A stretch of DNA of 64,000 nucleotides from Adiantum capillus-veneris (GCA_014529385.2 CM043962.1:123120470-123184469); one strand, 5' to 3'; positions 1 through 9,800 are shown, counted from the first letter of the stretch. The notes: generated by a model not told the origin, from the letters alone. A program made the numbers and translations.

Positions 1-86
1 CGTTCCTGGTGGCCTTACAGATATTCCCATTCACAGTGCTCCCGTCATTACTTTGAATGACGCACTAGGAATACTCTGTACTCGGA

Positions 87-213
87 TGTCTCCAGTGAGA
101 AAAACCCTCTCACTTAAAATTCCAATAATTCATTTAGAATTATTTTCTTGGTGTTCCAAGCGAGAAAACCCTCTCACTTTTAAATCCAATAATTCAATTA
201 GAATTATTTTTAT
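87..213. repeat. Imperfect tandem duplication, about 64 bp x 2
   Basis: Two adjacent units share a GAGAAAA-CCCTCTCACTT core followed by CCAATAATTCA and TTAGAATTATTTT. They differ by a few substitutions and short indels. The function is unknown. It lies upstream of the gag remnant and may be part of that element's leader. Confidence 0.7.
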
Positions 214-528
214 GTCAAAAGCCAATTTAGTAACACCGACCATTCCAACTCGAGCTAGAACGATGAAGATTCCAATGGACATTGTCCATCTTCTAAAGAT
301 TTGGAGCAGTACGGGCCATCTCCTCCTACAAAGTATGAAAGGATGGAGATGTAGCAGCAATAGCGAATTGACATTTGTGCCCTTCACTACTCCAAGGACC
401 CACAGTATGCGAAATTGTTGGCCAAGCACCCGCTTGATGAGATGCATTCCAGATGGCGTTCTGCCATTAGATCACCTCTGAAGTCAGCATTGAAGAAGCT
501 GACCACACCTAGGACTCCTGCTTAGAAG

Positions 529-1718
529 GTGTATTCGGAGGATGAGTTTGAAGAAGCGGTAGAACGACGAGTTAGCAGGCTCATGAAGACCAAGAAGTTG
601 CCCGGAAAGCAGAGTCAAGCAACAGACTACCCAAGCTACCTGGGTCGGAAATCTATGCTAAGAAGGCAAAGACATGAGTTAGATTTTAGGATGTTTCCAG
701 TTCGTCCTCTTCTTCTACGCTCTGACAGTTCTTCAACCTCCGAGTCCAGTGACGAGGGAAGAAAAGGCAAGAAGAAGGCAAAGAAGAATAGATCCATAGA
801 AGATCTCGAAGTATTTTAACGGTTCAAAAGAGGATTCCTCTTCCTCGGACGGTTCAGAGTCTGATGAGCCGATGTTCACAAAGAGGAATTACAGAGCCAA
901 CCAATATGATTTTCTCGAGGACAGGAAGAAGAACCCCAAAGATTTTATGGAGCACCAGCGAGCAATAAAGTTTGATACTTTTTCTCGCTTTAAGGATACT
1001 CATAAGGCCCTCACTTTCATTCAACAATTTGACATTGTATACTCTGAAGGACGCTATTTAGAGCATTCCAAAGTCCGGAGGGCGGCATCCTACCTCAAGG
1101 GGAATACACAAGCTTGGTGGTCTACCTCGCTTTTACGAAGGGAGGCACCAACAAAGTTGCTTCAGTTCAAAAGAGTATTTACTTCCTCATGGCTCACTCA
1201 AGAATACGAACGTGATGTGATTATAGGTTGGAATCATCTGACGATGACCAAGGAAGATACACTAGATACTTATTGTCAGAGATTTTGGGAGACTTTCTTA
1301 CCGGCTTCTTCTTTCAAGAAAATTACGTTCAAACAGCAGAAAGAGCGATTTTGTGGTGATCTACCTAAAGAGATAAGAGATTATTGTCTGCTACAAAAGT
1401 TCGAGTCCATGCAACAACTGATAAGACATGCAAAGCAAGGGTTTGCAATGCATGGGGACACTCTTACGTACGCCACAGATAGATTGGTCACAATTCGGAC
1501 CGGGCAAGTCAAACAATAGTAACAAAAGAAGGGGAAACCGACGGAAGAAGAGACGTTCAGGCCCTCAACTGTTGGCAGAGCAACGAGCTGAATACTTCAA
1601 GGAGGAGAAATGTTATGATTGTGGTCAACACAGGCATGTGTTAGCCAGGTGCCCTACAAGGCACCAAAAGAACAGCCATAGGACAAACCTAAGAGTTATA
1701 GAGCAGCTGGATTGGTAG
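529..1718 (+). pseudogene. gag: Gypsy-type Gag remnant with CCHC zinc knuckle
   Basis: This is the degraded capsid/nucleocapsid gene of an LTR retrotransposon. A Ser/Asp/Lys-rich N-terminal stretch (529-819) is followed, after a frameshift near 815, by a retrotransposon-gag-like helical domain (872-1519) containing the typical AWW and RFWETF-like segments. A second frameshift near 1500 leads into a basic stretch and a CX2CX4HX4C zinc knuckle (CYDCGQHRHVLARC, about 1615-1656). No protease, RT or integrase follows, so it is a truncated or non-autonomous copy. If the VIP3-like exon at 3135-3473 belongs to an intact gene, this remnant lies in its first intron in antisense orientation. The zinc knuckle and domain order make the gag call fairly safe. 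The family is not resolved. Confidence 0.75.
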
Positions 1719-3134
1719 CAGATTTCGTGGGGACAGACCATGAGCAAATGGATGAGTGTACTATAAGCTACAACGAAAGTGAATGTTGAACTTTGCTCAA
1801 GATGAGTGCTCCGAACTGTGCTCAAGGGTTCCCTTTACTTACGGAAGGGAGAGCCTTCCGTTCCTTTAGTGAGAGAGTGCAATGGACACAAACAAAGTGT
1901 GAACACTGTGAATGAAGGTGCTGAGACAGAGATAGAGAGAGAAGAATACGACACCAGAGAAGTTGTCAAACCCTCCTCCGAAGACCCCACTCTCTATGGC
2001 GAAAGCGGTCTACTATTGATTGCACAAATCTCTACAATGCTTTGGACTTGCCGACGATGTCGACGACGATGAGGACGACGACGAGACGTGCTGAAATTTG
2101 AAAATGCTAATGACTGAAATCTGCTCTGCTGAATTTTGACTCTATGTCGGTGATGATGTCGATGGCGACGATGCGCTGAAAATGCAGATGCTGAAATCTG
2201 CGTTTTCCGGGCTGAAACTACAAACTTCGCAGGATCTGACCGTGCAGCGAGGATCTACTGTGGGAAGGTGAGATCTGCGAGGTTCGGGACTTGTTCTGCG
2301 ATGTTTTGAGTGCTGAAAACTGAAAACATTGATGCTACTGTGGATCTTGTCGCGATGAAGCTGCAAAACGCTGAATTGCTATGCTGAACCAAAAACGCTA
2401 GGCTGAAACTGTATCCTGCTGCAAAAACGCTAGCCTCCTGTTGTTGCCAAAACACTACTTGACAACCATAGTCCATATGTACAAATTCTTATCTCTTTAG
2501 TCACTAGCCTTTTCTTTATCTATCCTTGTTGATGGTAAGGAGATCTTTCTAACCAAACATGTAAGCACGTAAAATTTGCTTGGCTAGTGTCGTAATCATT
2601 CCCGAGCACATTAAAGTGATTATCACAAAATTTAGACTGAGGATGCAATGCTTACATGCACAAGGCTATGGGACCTTAGCATCATAAGATATGGGATCCC
2701 CAGATGCATAAAAGCAAGCGTCTACCTACAAATTCTTCATTAACATCCTTTTGGCTCTTGCTTTAGATACTAACAATTTCCAGCATACTATCACGCAACA
2801 TAAACAATGGGCCAAACATAACTTGCTAAGCTCCTCAATGAAAGTTGTCACCCACCCCTAGATATAATACTAGTAAGCTGGGTGAGAAGTGTGTGACGTA
2901 CTTCAAAGGTTTGAAAATTCCCAATGGAGGGGTGCGATGGTCAATCCACAAGAAATTTTCTAGGTCTATAAATCTTAAGAATTTTGTTCACAGCTGGAGA
3001 ATAGCAGAAGATGGGATTCTGCTCCAAAACAAACAAACAAAAGCTTGCACACTATTGTAGACGTTAAAAGGACACAGAAATCCAAAACACAAGTGGGGTA
3101 ACAAGAAGAAATGGGCAAGTAGGGGAGGAGGTAC
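1719..3134. other. Stretch without recognisable gene; probable intron 1 of VIP3-like gene
   Basis: No coding sequence can be supported here on either strand. About 2040-2420 is rich in short GCTGAAA and GATGTCGA-type repeats. On the minus strand, a GT donor at 3134-3133 directly follows the VIP3-like exon. No match to the next WD repeats of VIP3 is visible down to position 1, so the following exons lie beyond the window or are lost. Confidence 0.5.
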
Positions 3135-3473
3135 CTTGAGGTCAAACTGCATGAGCCAGGCTTCGGAGGGGGCGGTTTCAAGGACGGCGAGGGTGGCATT
3201 GGAATTAACATCAAAGATGCGAACAAAGCTATCGAGGGACGTAGAGGCTGCGATGTTCCCCGAGGGGTGGGCAGCCACAGCGATGACGCCCAAAGAGTGG
3301 CCTGTGTGAACGCCATCCTGCTCGAGCTCGTCCCCTCTCCATAGCTTCACGCTCTCATCTAGCGACCCAGTGACAAGCAGCGCCCCGCGCGCCTCTGTTG
3401 CTGGTGCCCACGTTACCGCCCAGATGGAATCGTTGTGGGCATTGCTTACTGTCTTCAAGCTTGCTAGTTTCAT
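3135..3473 (-). CDS. VIP3: VIP3/SKI8-like WD40 protein, first exon (113 codons)
   Basis: This is the only recognisable host gene. The 113-residue exon begins MKLASLKTVSNAH and contains two WD40 blades: TGSLDESVKLW at about residues 35-45, then a GHSLGV ... AASTSLDSFVRIFDV blade at about 58-89. Sequence and spacing match the N-terminus of plant VIP3 (VERNALIZATION INDEPENDENCE 3), the SKI8/WDR61 homologue. In known plants that protein serves the nuclear PAF1 transcription-elongation complex and the cytoplasmic SKI RNA-decay complex. The frame stays open past the exon, but homology stops at FDLK exactly where CTCAAG meets GTACCT, a good splice donor, so the exon end is set at 3135. The rest of the usual roughly 320-residue protein is not seen in the window. 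Either a TE-filled intron continues past the left edge, or this is a truncated copy. Confidence 0.85.
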
Positions 3474-3718
3474 AGCTTTCCACCTTCCCTGATTCTCTCT
3501 TCAAACGTTTTCTTTACTGCTGCTGAGTTCACTTTACTCATTCCAAACGTTCTCTCGGGCCTGGGCTCATTCAGTCTCCATTTAGGCACGGAACACCACC
3601 CCACCAAAAACTAGATTGCTTTGTTAGCTGCACCGACAAGATTTGACGATTGTTTGGCTTAAGAACATGAAAGAAGAACATCGATAAATTGAGAACGTAA
3701 CTAAACATATTAATGAAA
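3474..3718 (-). promoter_or_regulatory. 5' flank of VIP3-like gene (short proximal promoter/5' UTR)
   Basis: These 245 bp separate the VIP3-like ATG from the Helitron 3' terminus. On the minus strand the sequence contains an AGCCCAGGCCC motif about 90 bp upstream of the ATG, resembling the GGCCCA 'site II' elements of plant housekeeping promoters, and a purine-rich leader next to the start codon. No convincing TATA box is visible. Regulatory function is inferred from position only. Confidence 0.4.
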
Positions 3719-3730
3719 CTAGTACGTGAT

Positions 3731-3746
3731 CCGCGCGTTGCTGCGG
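3731..3746 (-). other. Helitron 3'-terminal hairpin
   Basis: The 16-base CCGC...GCGG stem-loop lies eight bases inside the CTAG terminus (3722-3719). Its sequence closely resembles the 3' hairpins of known plant Helitrons, which are thought to signal the end of rolling-circle transfer. Confidence 0.7.
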
Positions 3747-4400
3747 TCAAGAAGGAGTATCATTCAATTTTGGGTAACCTCCCCTCTCCCTTTCTTAAAA
3801 GGGATAACATGTGTCGGTATTCTTTATGCATCCAATTCAAAGTAGTGACAACCATATCTTAAATGTTTTATTATGTGCAATAAAGTTTTAAATGCTTTAT
3901 GACATCAACCTAAATCACATCGACTTTGTGCAACAACAGAAAGTACACAGATAATTGAATGAACATAACAACTTTAGAACATAAATTTAAAAAACTGCAC
4001 GTTTGGAGAGGGAGGAGAGAGAGAGAGAGAGACACGGAGAGCGAGAGGGAGGGGGGGACTAAAAGAAAAGCAACAATCCACTTCCATTATTGTAAGTAGT
4101 CTTTGTAAGAATAACCTTATATTCGTCTCTAAAGAAAAAGTTTTTTGAAAGACACTAAATCTTAACTAACAAAATTGTTGCAATTTCAAAATGATAACCT
4201 TCGGGATGTTGCATTTGGTACTCGTCAAACCCATGGACCCACACAACGAATGCTCCTACCAAAACGACGATGCCCCTCATGCAAGGTGTACAATACAATC
4301 CTCAAATTCTCATACCTATTCTTATAAGAGCATTATGCACTGGCCAGCCAGCGATCTTCGAGCTCATGAACCCTTATGTGAGCTGAACCTGCATTACGAT

Positions 4401-4677
4401 TCATAGCCACACTGATGTGAAAGTATCATTGGAGTCCTCCAAAAACTCATGCACTTCGATTAAAATGTTATCACGATAACGGTGATTCCTGCAAGCCAAT
4501 GGGTTAAGTACAATAAGTTCAATAACCAAACAAAATATAAAAAATCATCGTGCTTCATTGATGTTCCTTACCTAACAACTTCCAAGCTTTCAATAATGTG
4601 TACTACATCGTGCGTAGTGAGTGGGCCTCTCCAACCAGGTGGATCTACATGAGAAAATTGTCTGTTTGAACACCAAG
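4401..4677 (-). pseudogene. Two-exon fragment of an unrecognised plant gene inside the Helitron
   Basis: On the minus strand a TTTTCAG acceptor opens an exon at 4677 that reads in frame through DPPGWRGPLTTHDVVHIIES and LEVV to a GTAAGG donor at 4571. An 83-bp intron ends in TTGCAG at 4489. The next exon continues in frame (NHRYRDNILIEVHEFLEDSN) to a TGA at 4401-4403. The intact splice signals and phase show this is a piece of a real gene, most likely captured by the Helitron, and it lies in the same orientation as the element. I do not recognise the protein family. Earlier exons may exist near 4700-4850 but cannot be supported. Confidence 0.5.
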
Positions 4678-5075
4678 CTGAAAATTTTACAAAGGAAATA
4701 CTTAGATGTTACCATAGATATGAAATGGTGGATGATGAAGCATCCAACTAAATGTAGATAGTGTCCAATGCCTTCTTTGATGTGGCATCTATAAATAGAA
4801 CATTTCAACCTCATCCAAGAAACATCATAACATCAGCTTTTCATGAAAATCAAAGTTGAATCAACATAACAACTATAGTAGGTGACCCATATGTTGGTGC
4901 AAACCAAAAGAGCACAGTATCAATACCACTGTAACTCTTAAATTTGTAACAATATCTTAGCTCTCGATCACTCGCAGATATGCATAAAGAGCTGCACAAA
5001 TCTACTCGTTTATGTATACGAAAGCGATAATATTTCAAAATTCCCCCATAATGAGTCAAACACCACTGCTAAGAG

Positions 5076-5076
<1 letters not shown>

Positions 5077-5135
<59 letters not shown>
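5077..5135. repeat. (CT)n microsatellite, about 59 bp
   Basis: Uninterrupted CT dinucleotide run inside the Helitron candidate. Confidence 0.95.
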
Positions 5136-5139
<4 letters not shown>

Positions 5140-5290
5140 ATTGCGCTCCTTGTGAAGGGAGAGGAGGTTCATGAGGAGAGGATGAAGACACACACATGCG
5201 CGCACGCGCATACACATGATCTGATTGGGTGTTGTCTCTATTGTTGTAAAGTAAAAGTAGGTTGCATCTAAAATTTCTCGTATGCACATT

Positions 5291-6245
5291 TTTCAAGTGT
5301 CCAAGAAAAAGCATTGTGTATTTAAGTGGGTATCCAATTGCTTGAAAAAAATGTAGGTTTTGTGTATTCCCATATATTCAATTTTGAAATCTACCTCTAA
5401 ATTCTATGTTCGATTTCGATTTCGGATCAATTTAAAGATGAGAAACCTACAAAGTTTAGGGGAAAAACATTGAAACACAATGAAGTCGCCGTAAATTTAA
5501 AAAATTTTCATCTGTCGATTTTTAAGCTGGAAGTAAACTTAGGGTTAGTGCAATCCTAGTGATAAATTTTGACATTTATCGATTCATTGTAATTACTTGA
5601 AGGTGAGATAGAAGTAAACCTAGGTTTAGTGTAATCTAATCGACAACTATTCATTGTAAGTTTAAGGCGACCAAATCCTAGAGAAATTTATTGTAAAGAC
5701 CTTCAAATAGTGTCAAGATTTTTTGTCCATCTCGGGCCTTTGCCACCTCGGATTTGGTCATTCCACTGCAAGCAAGCATTATGTATCTAAGTGGTATCTG
5801 ATTGCTTGAAAAAACGTAGGTTTTGTGTATTTCTTCTCAATTTTAAAATTCACGGTTAAATTTCTTTCCCGATTTTGATTTTGATTCAAAGATGAGAAAA
5901 CCTACAAATTTTAGGAAAAGAACCTTGAAACACAATAAAGTTGAATTTTTTATTCATATGTCGGTTTTTAAACTGGAAGCAAGCTTAGGTTTAGTGTAAT
6001 TCTACCAATAAATTTTGAGATTTATTTATTCATTGTAACTTGAACGTGAGATGGAATTAAACCTACTTTAAATGTAATCGCACCGCTAAATTTTGAGAAT
6101 TAGCTATTCAATGCAACTTAAGGTGAGAAAAAAACCCAAGTTTAGCACAAATAATAGAGAAATTTAGTGCAAAAGAACCTTCAAACATCGTCAAGTTTTT
6201 TGTCCATCTCTCGCCTTCTCCACCTCGGATTTGCTTGTGCCACTT
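5291..6245. repeat. Diverged tandem duplication, about 465-bp unit x 2
   Basis: The first unit (about 5291-5757) and the second (about 5765-6245) share the same order of landmarks. These are an ATTGCTTGAAAAAA block, GTAGGTTTTGTGTATT, an AAGATGAGAAA-CCTACAAA block, several TTTAGTGTAAT and TTCATTGTAA motifs, CCTTCAAA...TCAAG, TTTTTTGTCCATCTC and a CCACCTCGGATTTG end. Divergence is clearly more than 10 percent by eye. No coding potential is seen. Confidence 0.75.
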
Positions 6246-6364
6246 CGGGTCTGCCTACACCGCATTGGGGCCATTCGTCATCCGTCTTGGTTTCACTTGC
6301 CTTTGATGGCCCATGATACACATGCACACGCACGTACACGCACACACGCACACATGGTTGATAT

Positions 6365-7070
6365 ACACATGATTCAAAGGTAGACAACGTTCGAAAAAAA
6401 TGTGTCTTAGCTTAATAGCGTGTCGTTTCCAATTTCAAAATTGCCAATTGAGGGCAAGGGGAAAAGGAGAAATTCCACCCCAAAATAGAAAAAAATAGTT
6501 CAAAAACCCATCTGTCAAAAATGCCAGTTGAGAGCAAGGGGCAAAGGAGAAATTCCACCTCAAATTAGAAAAAATAGTATAAAAATTTGAAAAAATACTC
6601 TCACATCGATGGTTGATTTACACATGATTCAAAGGTAAACATTGTTTTGGAGAAATGTGCCTGGGCTTAATAGCGGGCGTTTCCAATTTCAAAAATGTCG
6701 ACATGATTCAAAGGTAAACAGTGTTCGAAAAAATGTGTCTTAGCTTAATCACGTGTCGTTTCCAATTTCAAAAAGGCCGATTGAGGGCAAGGGGAAAAGG
6801 AGAAATTCCATCCCAAAATAGAAAAAAGTAGTGCAAAAATCCGAATTTCAAAAATGCCGGTTGAGGGCAAGTGGAAAAGGAGAAATTTTGCCCCAAAATA
6901 GAAAAAAATAGTGTAAAAACTTGTAAAACACCCGTAATTTTTTAAAATCTCCTCTTTGCAAACTCAACGAAAGGAATTTTGTATGTTTGGAACAATGACT
7001 TTTCCCTAAGTAGAGACGTCCAAAAGAAAAGGGAGAAATTATGCCCAAAATAGGAAAAAATAGTGACTTG
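6365..7070. repeat. Array of degenerate repeats (two alternating modules)
   Basis: A module with ACATGATTCAAAGGTA...CTTAATAGCG (near 6367, 6613 and 6702) alternates with a module with GAGGGCAAGGGGAAAAGGAG followed by AAATTCC and CCCAAAATAGAAAAAA (near 6449, 6530, 6782 and 6862, with a weaker copy near 7030). Units are roughly 80-90 bp. This looks like decayed minisatellite structure inside the Helitron candidate. Confidence 0.65.
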
Positions 7071-7190
7071 AAGGAAAAGAATTATGTATGTTTTGGAACA
7101 ATGATTTTTCTAGAGGTAGAAATGATAAAAAATAACGATGATTTTTTTGGAGGTAGAAATGGCCGAAAATAACGATGTGTCATAAAGCTT

Positions 7191-7206
7191 CTCTGTGTGT
7201 GTGTGT

Positions 7207-7255
<49 letters not shown>
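7191..7255. repeat. Compound microsatellite (GT)n(CT)n(CA)n
   Basis: About 65 bp of consecutive dinucleotide runs. A similar ATAAAGC-lead-in and compound run recur at 7712 onward. Confidence 0.95.
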
Positions 7256-7344
7256 GCACCTTTGATAACTGCGCAGTGCGAGTTGCACGAAGCTCCATCA
7301 ATTATTGTGAGCGAAGTCAGTTGCAGGGCCAAGTTCCACCTCAG

Positions 7345-7706
7345 CACTATCTCACACGGGCATGCACACGCGTATTTCTGGGAGCGTGTGCATCGTGGGC
7401 CGTCGGATGTTGCAACGTGTCCGAATGTACCAATTTGCCCGAATTTACTAAATTGACCCAAGTCTACACAGTGGCCGGTTCATCATAAGGGAACCCCTTC
7501 TCCCAATGCTTTCAACAAACACGCACAGGTGAGGTGGTTAAGGTGATAGGCTTGCAAAGGCAATGTTCTAGGTTCGATTCCGGGGGCGAATTTACCTATT
7601 TTCCCGAATCTACACTAAACCGCATCGGACGGCTCAGATCGCACCCGATCCCCGAAATGGGCGTGGGCCATTGATCCCCTCCAACTCATGCCTGTGTGAG
7701 ATAGTG
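7345..7706. mobile_element. Inverted-repeat-bounded 362-bp element (MITE-like, tentative)
   Basis: The 20-bp CACTATCTCACACGGGCATG at 7345-7364 is repeated in inverted orientation at 7687-7706 with one mismatch. The interval contains a tRNA-like SINE head and no ORF. Target duplications at the outer edges are not convincing, so it may be an inverted duplication and not a MITE. Confidence 0.4.
7521..7589 (+). repeat. SINE-like, tRNA-derived head with pol III A and B boxes
   Basis: GTGGTTAAGGTG (7534-7545) fits the A box and GGTTCGATTCC (7571-7581) fits the B box of a tRNA-type internal promoter, about 26 bases apart. The middle (ATAGGCTTGCAAA) resembles the anticodon region of tRNA-Ser/Leu-derived SINEs. 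The acceptor and anticodon stems do not pair well, so it is not called as a functional tRNA. Confidence 0.5.
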
Positions 7707-7721
7707 AGGACATGTCGCATA

Positions 7722-7724
7722 AAG

Positions 7725-7781
<57 letters not shown>

Positions 7782-7827
7782 ACTTCGATTACTGTGAGCA
7801 GTCGGATGCAAGACAGTTTCAAATTGT

Positions 7828-7898
<71 letters not shown>

Positions 7899-7914
7899 GC
7901 AACCCCATATCAAA

Positions 7915-7958
<44 letters not shown>

Positions 7959-7996
7959 CGCACGCATGCGTGCACACACACACACACACACACACC
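7722..7996. repeat. Cluster of (CT)n/(CA)n microsatellites
   Basis: Three compound CT-CA blocks (about 7722-7781, 7830-7896 and 7917-7996) are separated by short unique spacers. Long Ser/Leu, His/Thr, Val/Cys and Arg/Glu ORFs in this interval are artefacts of the dinucleotide runs. Confidence 0.95.
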
Positions 7997-8486
7997 TCCC
8001 AACTTCAATAGTTGCAACTCAAGTGTTGTCTCTCTTTGTCTCACACACAATAGCTCATCATCATTGAGTCGGAGTCCTTAGAAGCGAGCAGGTTTTTGTC
8101 TCCCTCTCTCTCTCTCTCACACACACACATGCAAAGGGAACCAATAGCCAACCATGCTATCGAGTCTCTCTCTCACTCGCATAGCCTCGCCAACTCCCAT
8201 GCAATGCTATTCAATTTCCTCCGAGAATCCTCTCCAATGCAAGTCAGTGGGATTGAGGCCTTCCGTTTTTGTTATCCAAGATTCCAAGTCAAGTTGAAGT
8301 GAAAGGAAGGCTCCAATAAGTGGCAGAGGGCATTGAAGAGGTTTTTCTTTTCCTAAAAAAGTGAAGTGAAGTGATGATTTTTTTATATACTCTAATGAAA
8401 GTTTCCCAATGAGAGACACGTGGATACGTTCTCCTCGCTCAAAATTTTTAAGCTCCATCATATAAGTATAGATTTATAAGTATAGA

Positions 8487-9492
8487 TTGTTTGATGTTTA
8501 CAAGGGAAATATTGATGTAGAATGAGTCAAAGAATTAATACAATCTAAAAGCGTAGCACAAATTTAAACATGTCAATCCAACACGAATGAGACCAACAAA
8601 GCAATCTAATTATAGTGCGAGGAAAAAATATAAAAACATTGGCCTATATCGAGAAAGTAGTTTTGCACGTGTGCTCAACAGGGTGTCGGAAAGTAGCTAG
8701 TTGAAGATGGATGGGGATCACATTAGAGTAATATATTTCTATGGTCTCAAGTAATTCGAGTGCATCCACAATCTGTACGAACAACGCACAATGGTGTTTT
8801 ATGGAACAAGTGGCCAATCCAACAACGTCGATGGTGAGTGCAAATTGGGATGTAAATTGTGCTTGAAGAGAATAAGGGCACTTGTTATCTACACTTGCAA
8901 ATTTCAGACGAAATTGACATGCAATGATAGACACTTCTCCTACAGGCCTAGTAGGTAAGGATCTCTCTTTGAATTGATTTTGGTCCCCTTGATTTGTTTT
9001 CTCCATTTCACCTCTGACTATGATGGTTTTGCCTCCGACACTTGGTGGTGGTCTTTTTCTTCACTCCACGCTTGTAAGCATGTTCCATAGGTTGTAGGGA
9101 TCAACCTTGTCAAGTTTTGTCCTATTTGGATTAGATTTGTGGCTATGGGTCAAAACTGATGCTTTGTAGTCTTATGGCCCGATTTCTTGTGCCATAGGTC
9201 CCAAATGATGTTTTTGTTTGGTCCCACCTATGTACATTGCTTAAGGCATCTATGGGAGAGCGTTCTGTGAAGTCAGAACTTGATTCTAACACTAGGCCAA
9301 TTTTGGGCTTATCATCTATATACTCCCCAGTCCACATGAAATGTTCATTTGAGCTTGTGGAAAGGTTTTGTATACCTATGCTATAGCTCCCTTCAAGTTT
9401 AATTGGATTTGGCACAATGACTTAGTTGTCATAATCATTTTTTCTTTCATTCTCTCCCAGGGAGTTTCTGCTAACCTAGGGTTTTTTTGGAC
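8487..9492. other. Unassigned sequence between Helitron and Copia
   Basis: Apart from the gag-like stretch at 9143-9415 (minus), nothing can be identified. A 120-codon open frame at 8644-9006 (minus) has no recognisable domain and is not called as a gene. Confidence 0.4.
9143..9415 (-). pseudogene. gag: Degenerate Copia-type Gag N-terminus (UBN2/DUF4219-like)
   Basis: The frame begins MPNPIKLEGSYSIGIQNLST, with a TGEYIDDKP segment further on. This layout resembles the start of plant Copia Gag proteins (proline, then IKLxGxNYxxWxxxxxxxL, then a TGE segment). The expected NYxxW is damaged (SYSIG), and the rest does not follow the family, so it is a relic. It lies outside the Copia LTR at 9498 and represents a different, older insertion. 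The call rests on one motif. Confidence 0.35.
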
Positions 9493-9497
9493 TACCT
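9493..9497. repeat. Left target-site duplication TACCT of the Copia element
   Basis: TACCT at 9493-9497 is matched exactly by TACCT at 23562-23566, immediately outside the two LTRs. Confidence 0.9.
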
Positions 9498-9725
9498 TGT
9501 TGGAATTAGGGTTGCAGAGAAACGCACACAGCTTGGAGAAGACGAAGGAAGCTCAAGGCACATTATAGAGAGTGTGTTACTTAGTATGCAATGGAAAGAT
9601 AGATAGCCCTAGAGTGATGTGCGTATATACAATGCTCGGGGGAAAAAAAACTCCTAAAGAGGGAAAAAATGCCCCGGCGGTCCTAGTGTGTTCACACACA
9701 TCACTACCACATGTATATGGTAACA
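9498..9725 (-). repeat. Copia 3' LTR
   Basis: 228 bp with TGTT...AACA termini, a near-identical partner of 23335-23561. In element orientation it starts TGTTACCATATACATG. Confidence 0.95.
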
Positions 9726-9738
9726 AATCCCCCCTGGA
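9726..9738 (-). other. Copia polypurine tract
   Basis: On the minus strand CCAGGGGGGATT directly precedes the 3' LTR. This is the expected primer site for plus-strand DNA synthesis. Confidence 0.75.
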
Positions 9739-9800
9739 GTGATGCGGTGAACGAGAGTTGGCACATGAGTAAAGGGAAGTGCCATGCCCTGAGGACATGA

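Larger units (their letters stand above)
3719..8486 (-). mobile_element. Helitron candidate (non-autonomous), 4.77 kb
   Basis: Read on the minus strand, the element begins TCTATACTTATAAA at 8486 and ends with a short hairpin (CCGCAGCAACGCGCGG, 3746-3731), eight bases and then CTAG at 3719. TC...hairpin...CTRR termini are the hallmark of Helitrons. The flanking bases are A before the 5' end (8487) and T after the 3' end (3718), as expected for insertion between A and T without a target duplication. The 5' terminus is itself duplicated, so the start could be 8472 instead. No Rep/helicase ORF is present, so it is non-autonomous. The interior is mosaic: microsatellites, degenerate duplications, a SINE-like piece and a captured gene fragment. 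Confidence 0.7.

Noticed and set aside
2988-3134. Extension of the VIP3-like frame beyond codon 113
   Set aside because: Homology stops at a canonical GT donor and the following residues are unlike WD40; read as intron.
4191-4406. 71-codon plus-strand ORF in the Helitron
   Set aside because: It overlaps the better supported spliced fragment on the opposite strand and has no family resemblance.
7521-7589. A functional tRNA gene
   Set aside because: A and B boxes are present, but acceptor and anticodon stems do not pair; better explained as a SINE head.
7180-8011. ORFs over the 7.2-8.0 kb microsatellites
   Set aside because: Same dinucleotide artefact; no domain and no codon structure.
8644-9006. 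120-codon ORF on the minus strand
   Set aside because: No recognisable domain, no supporting neighbours, in TE-rich sequence; could be chance.
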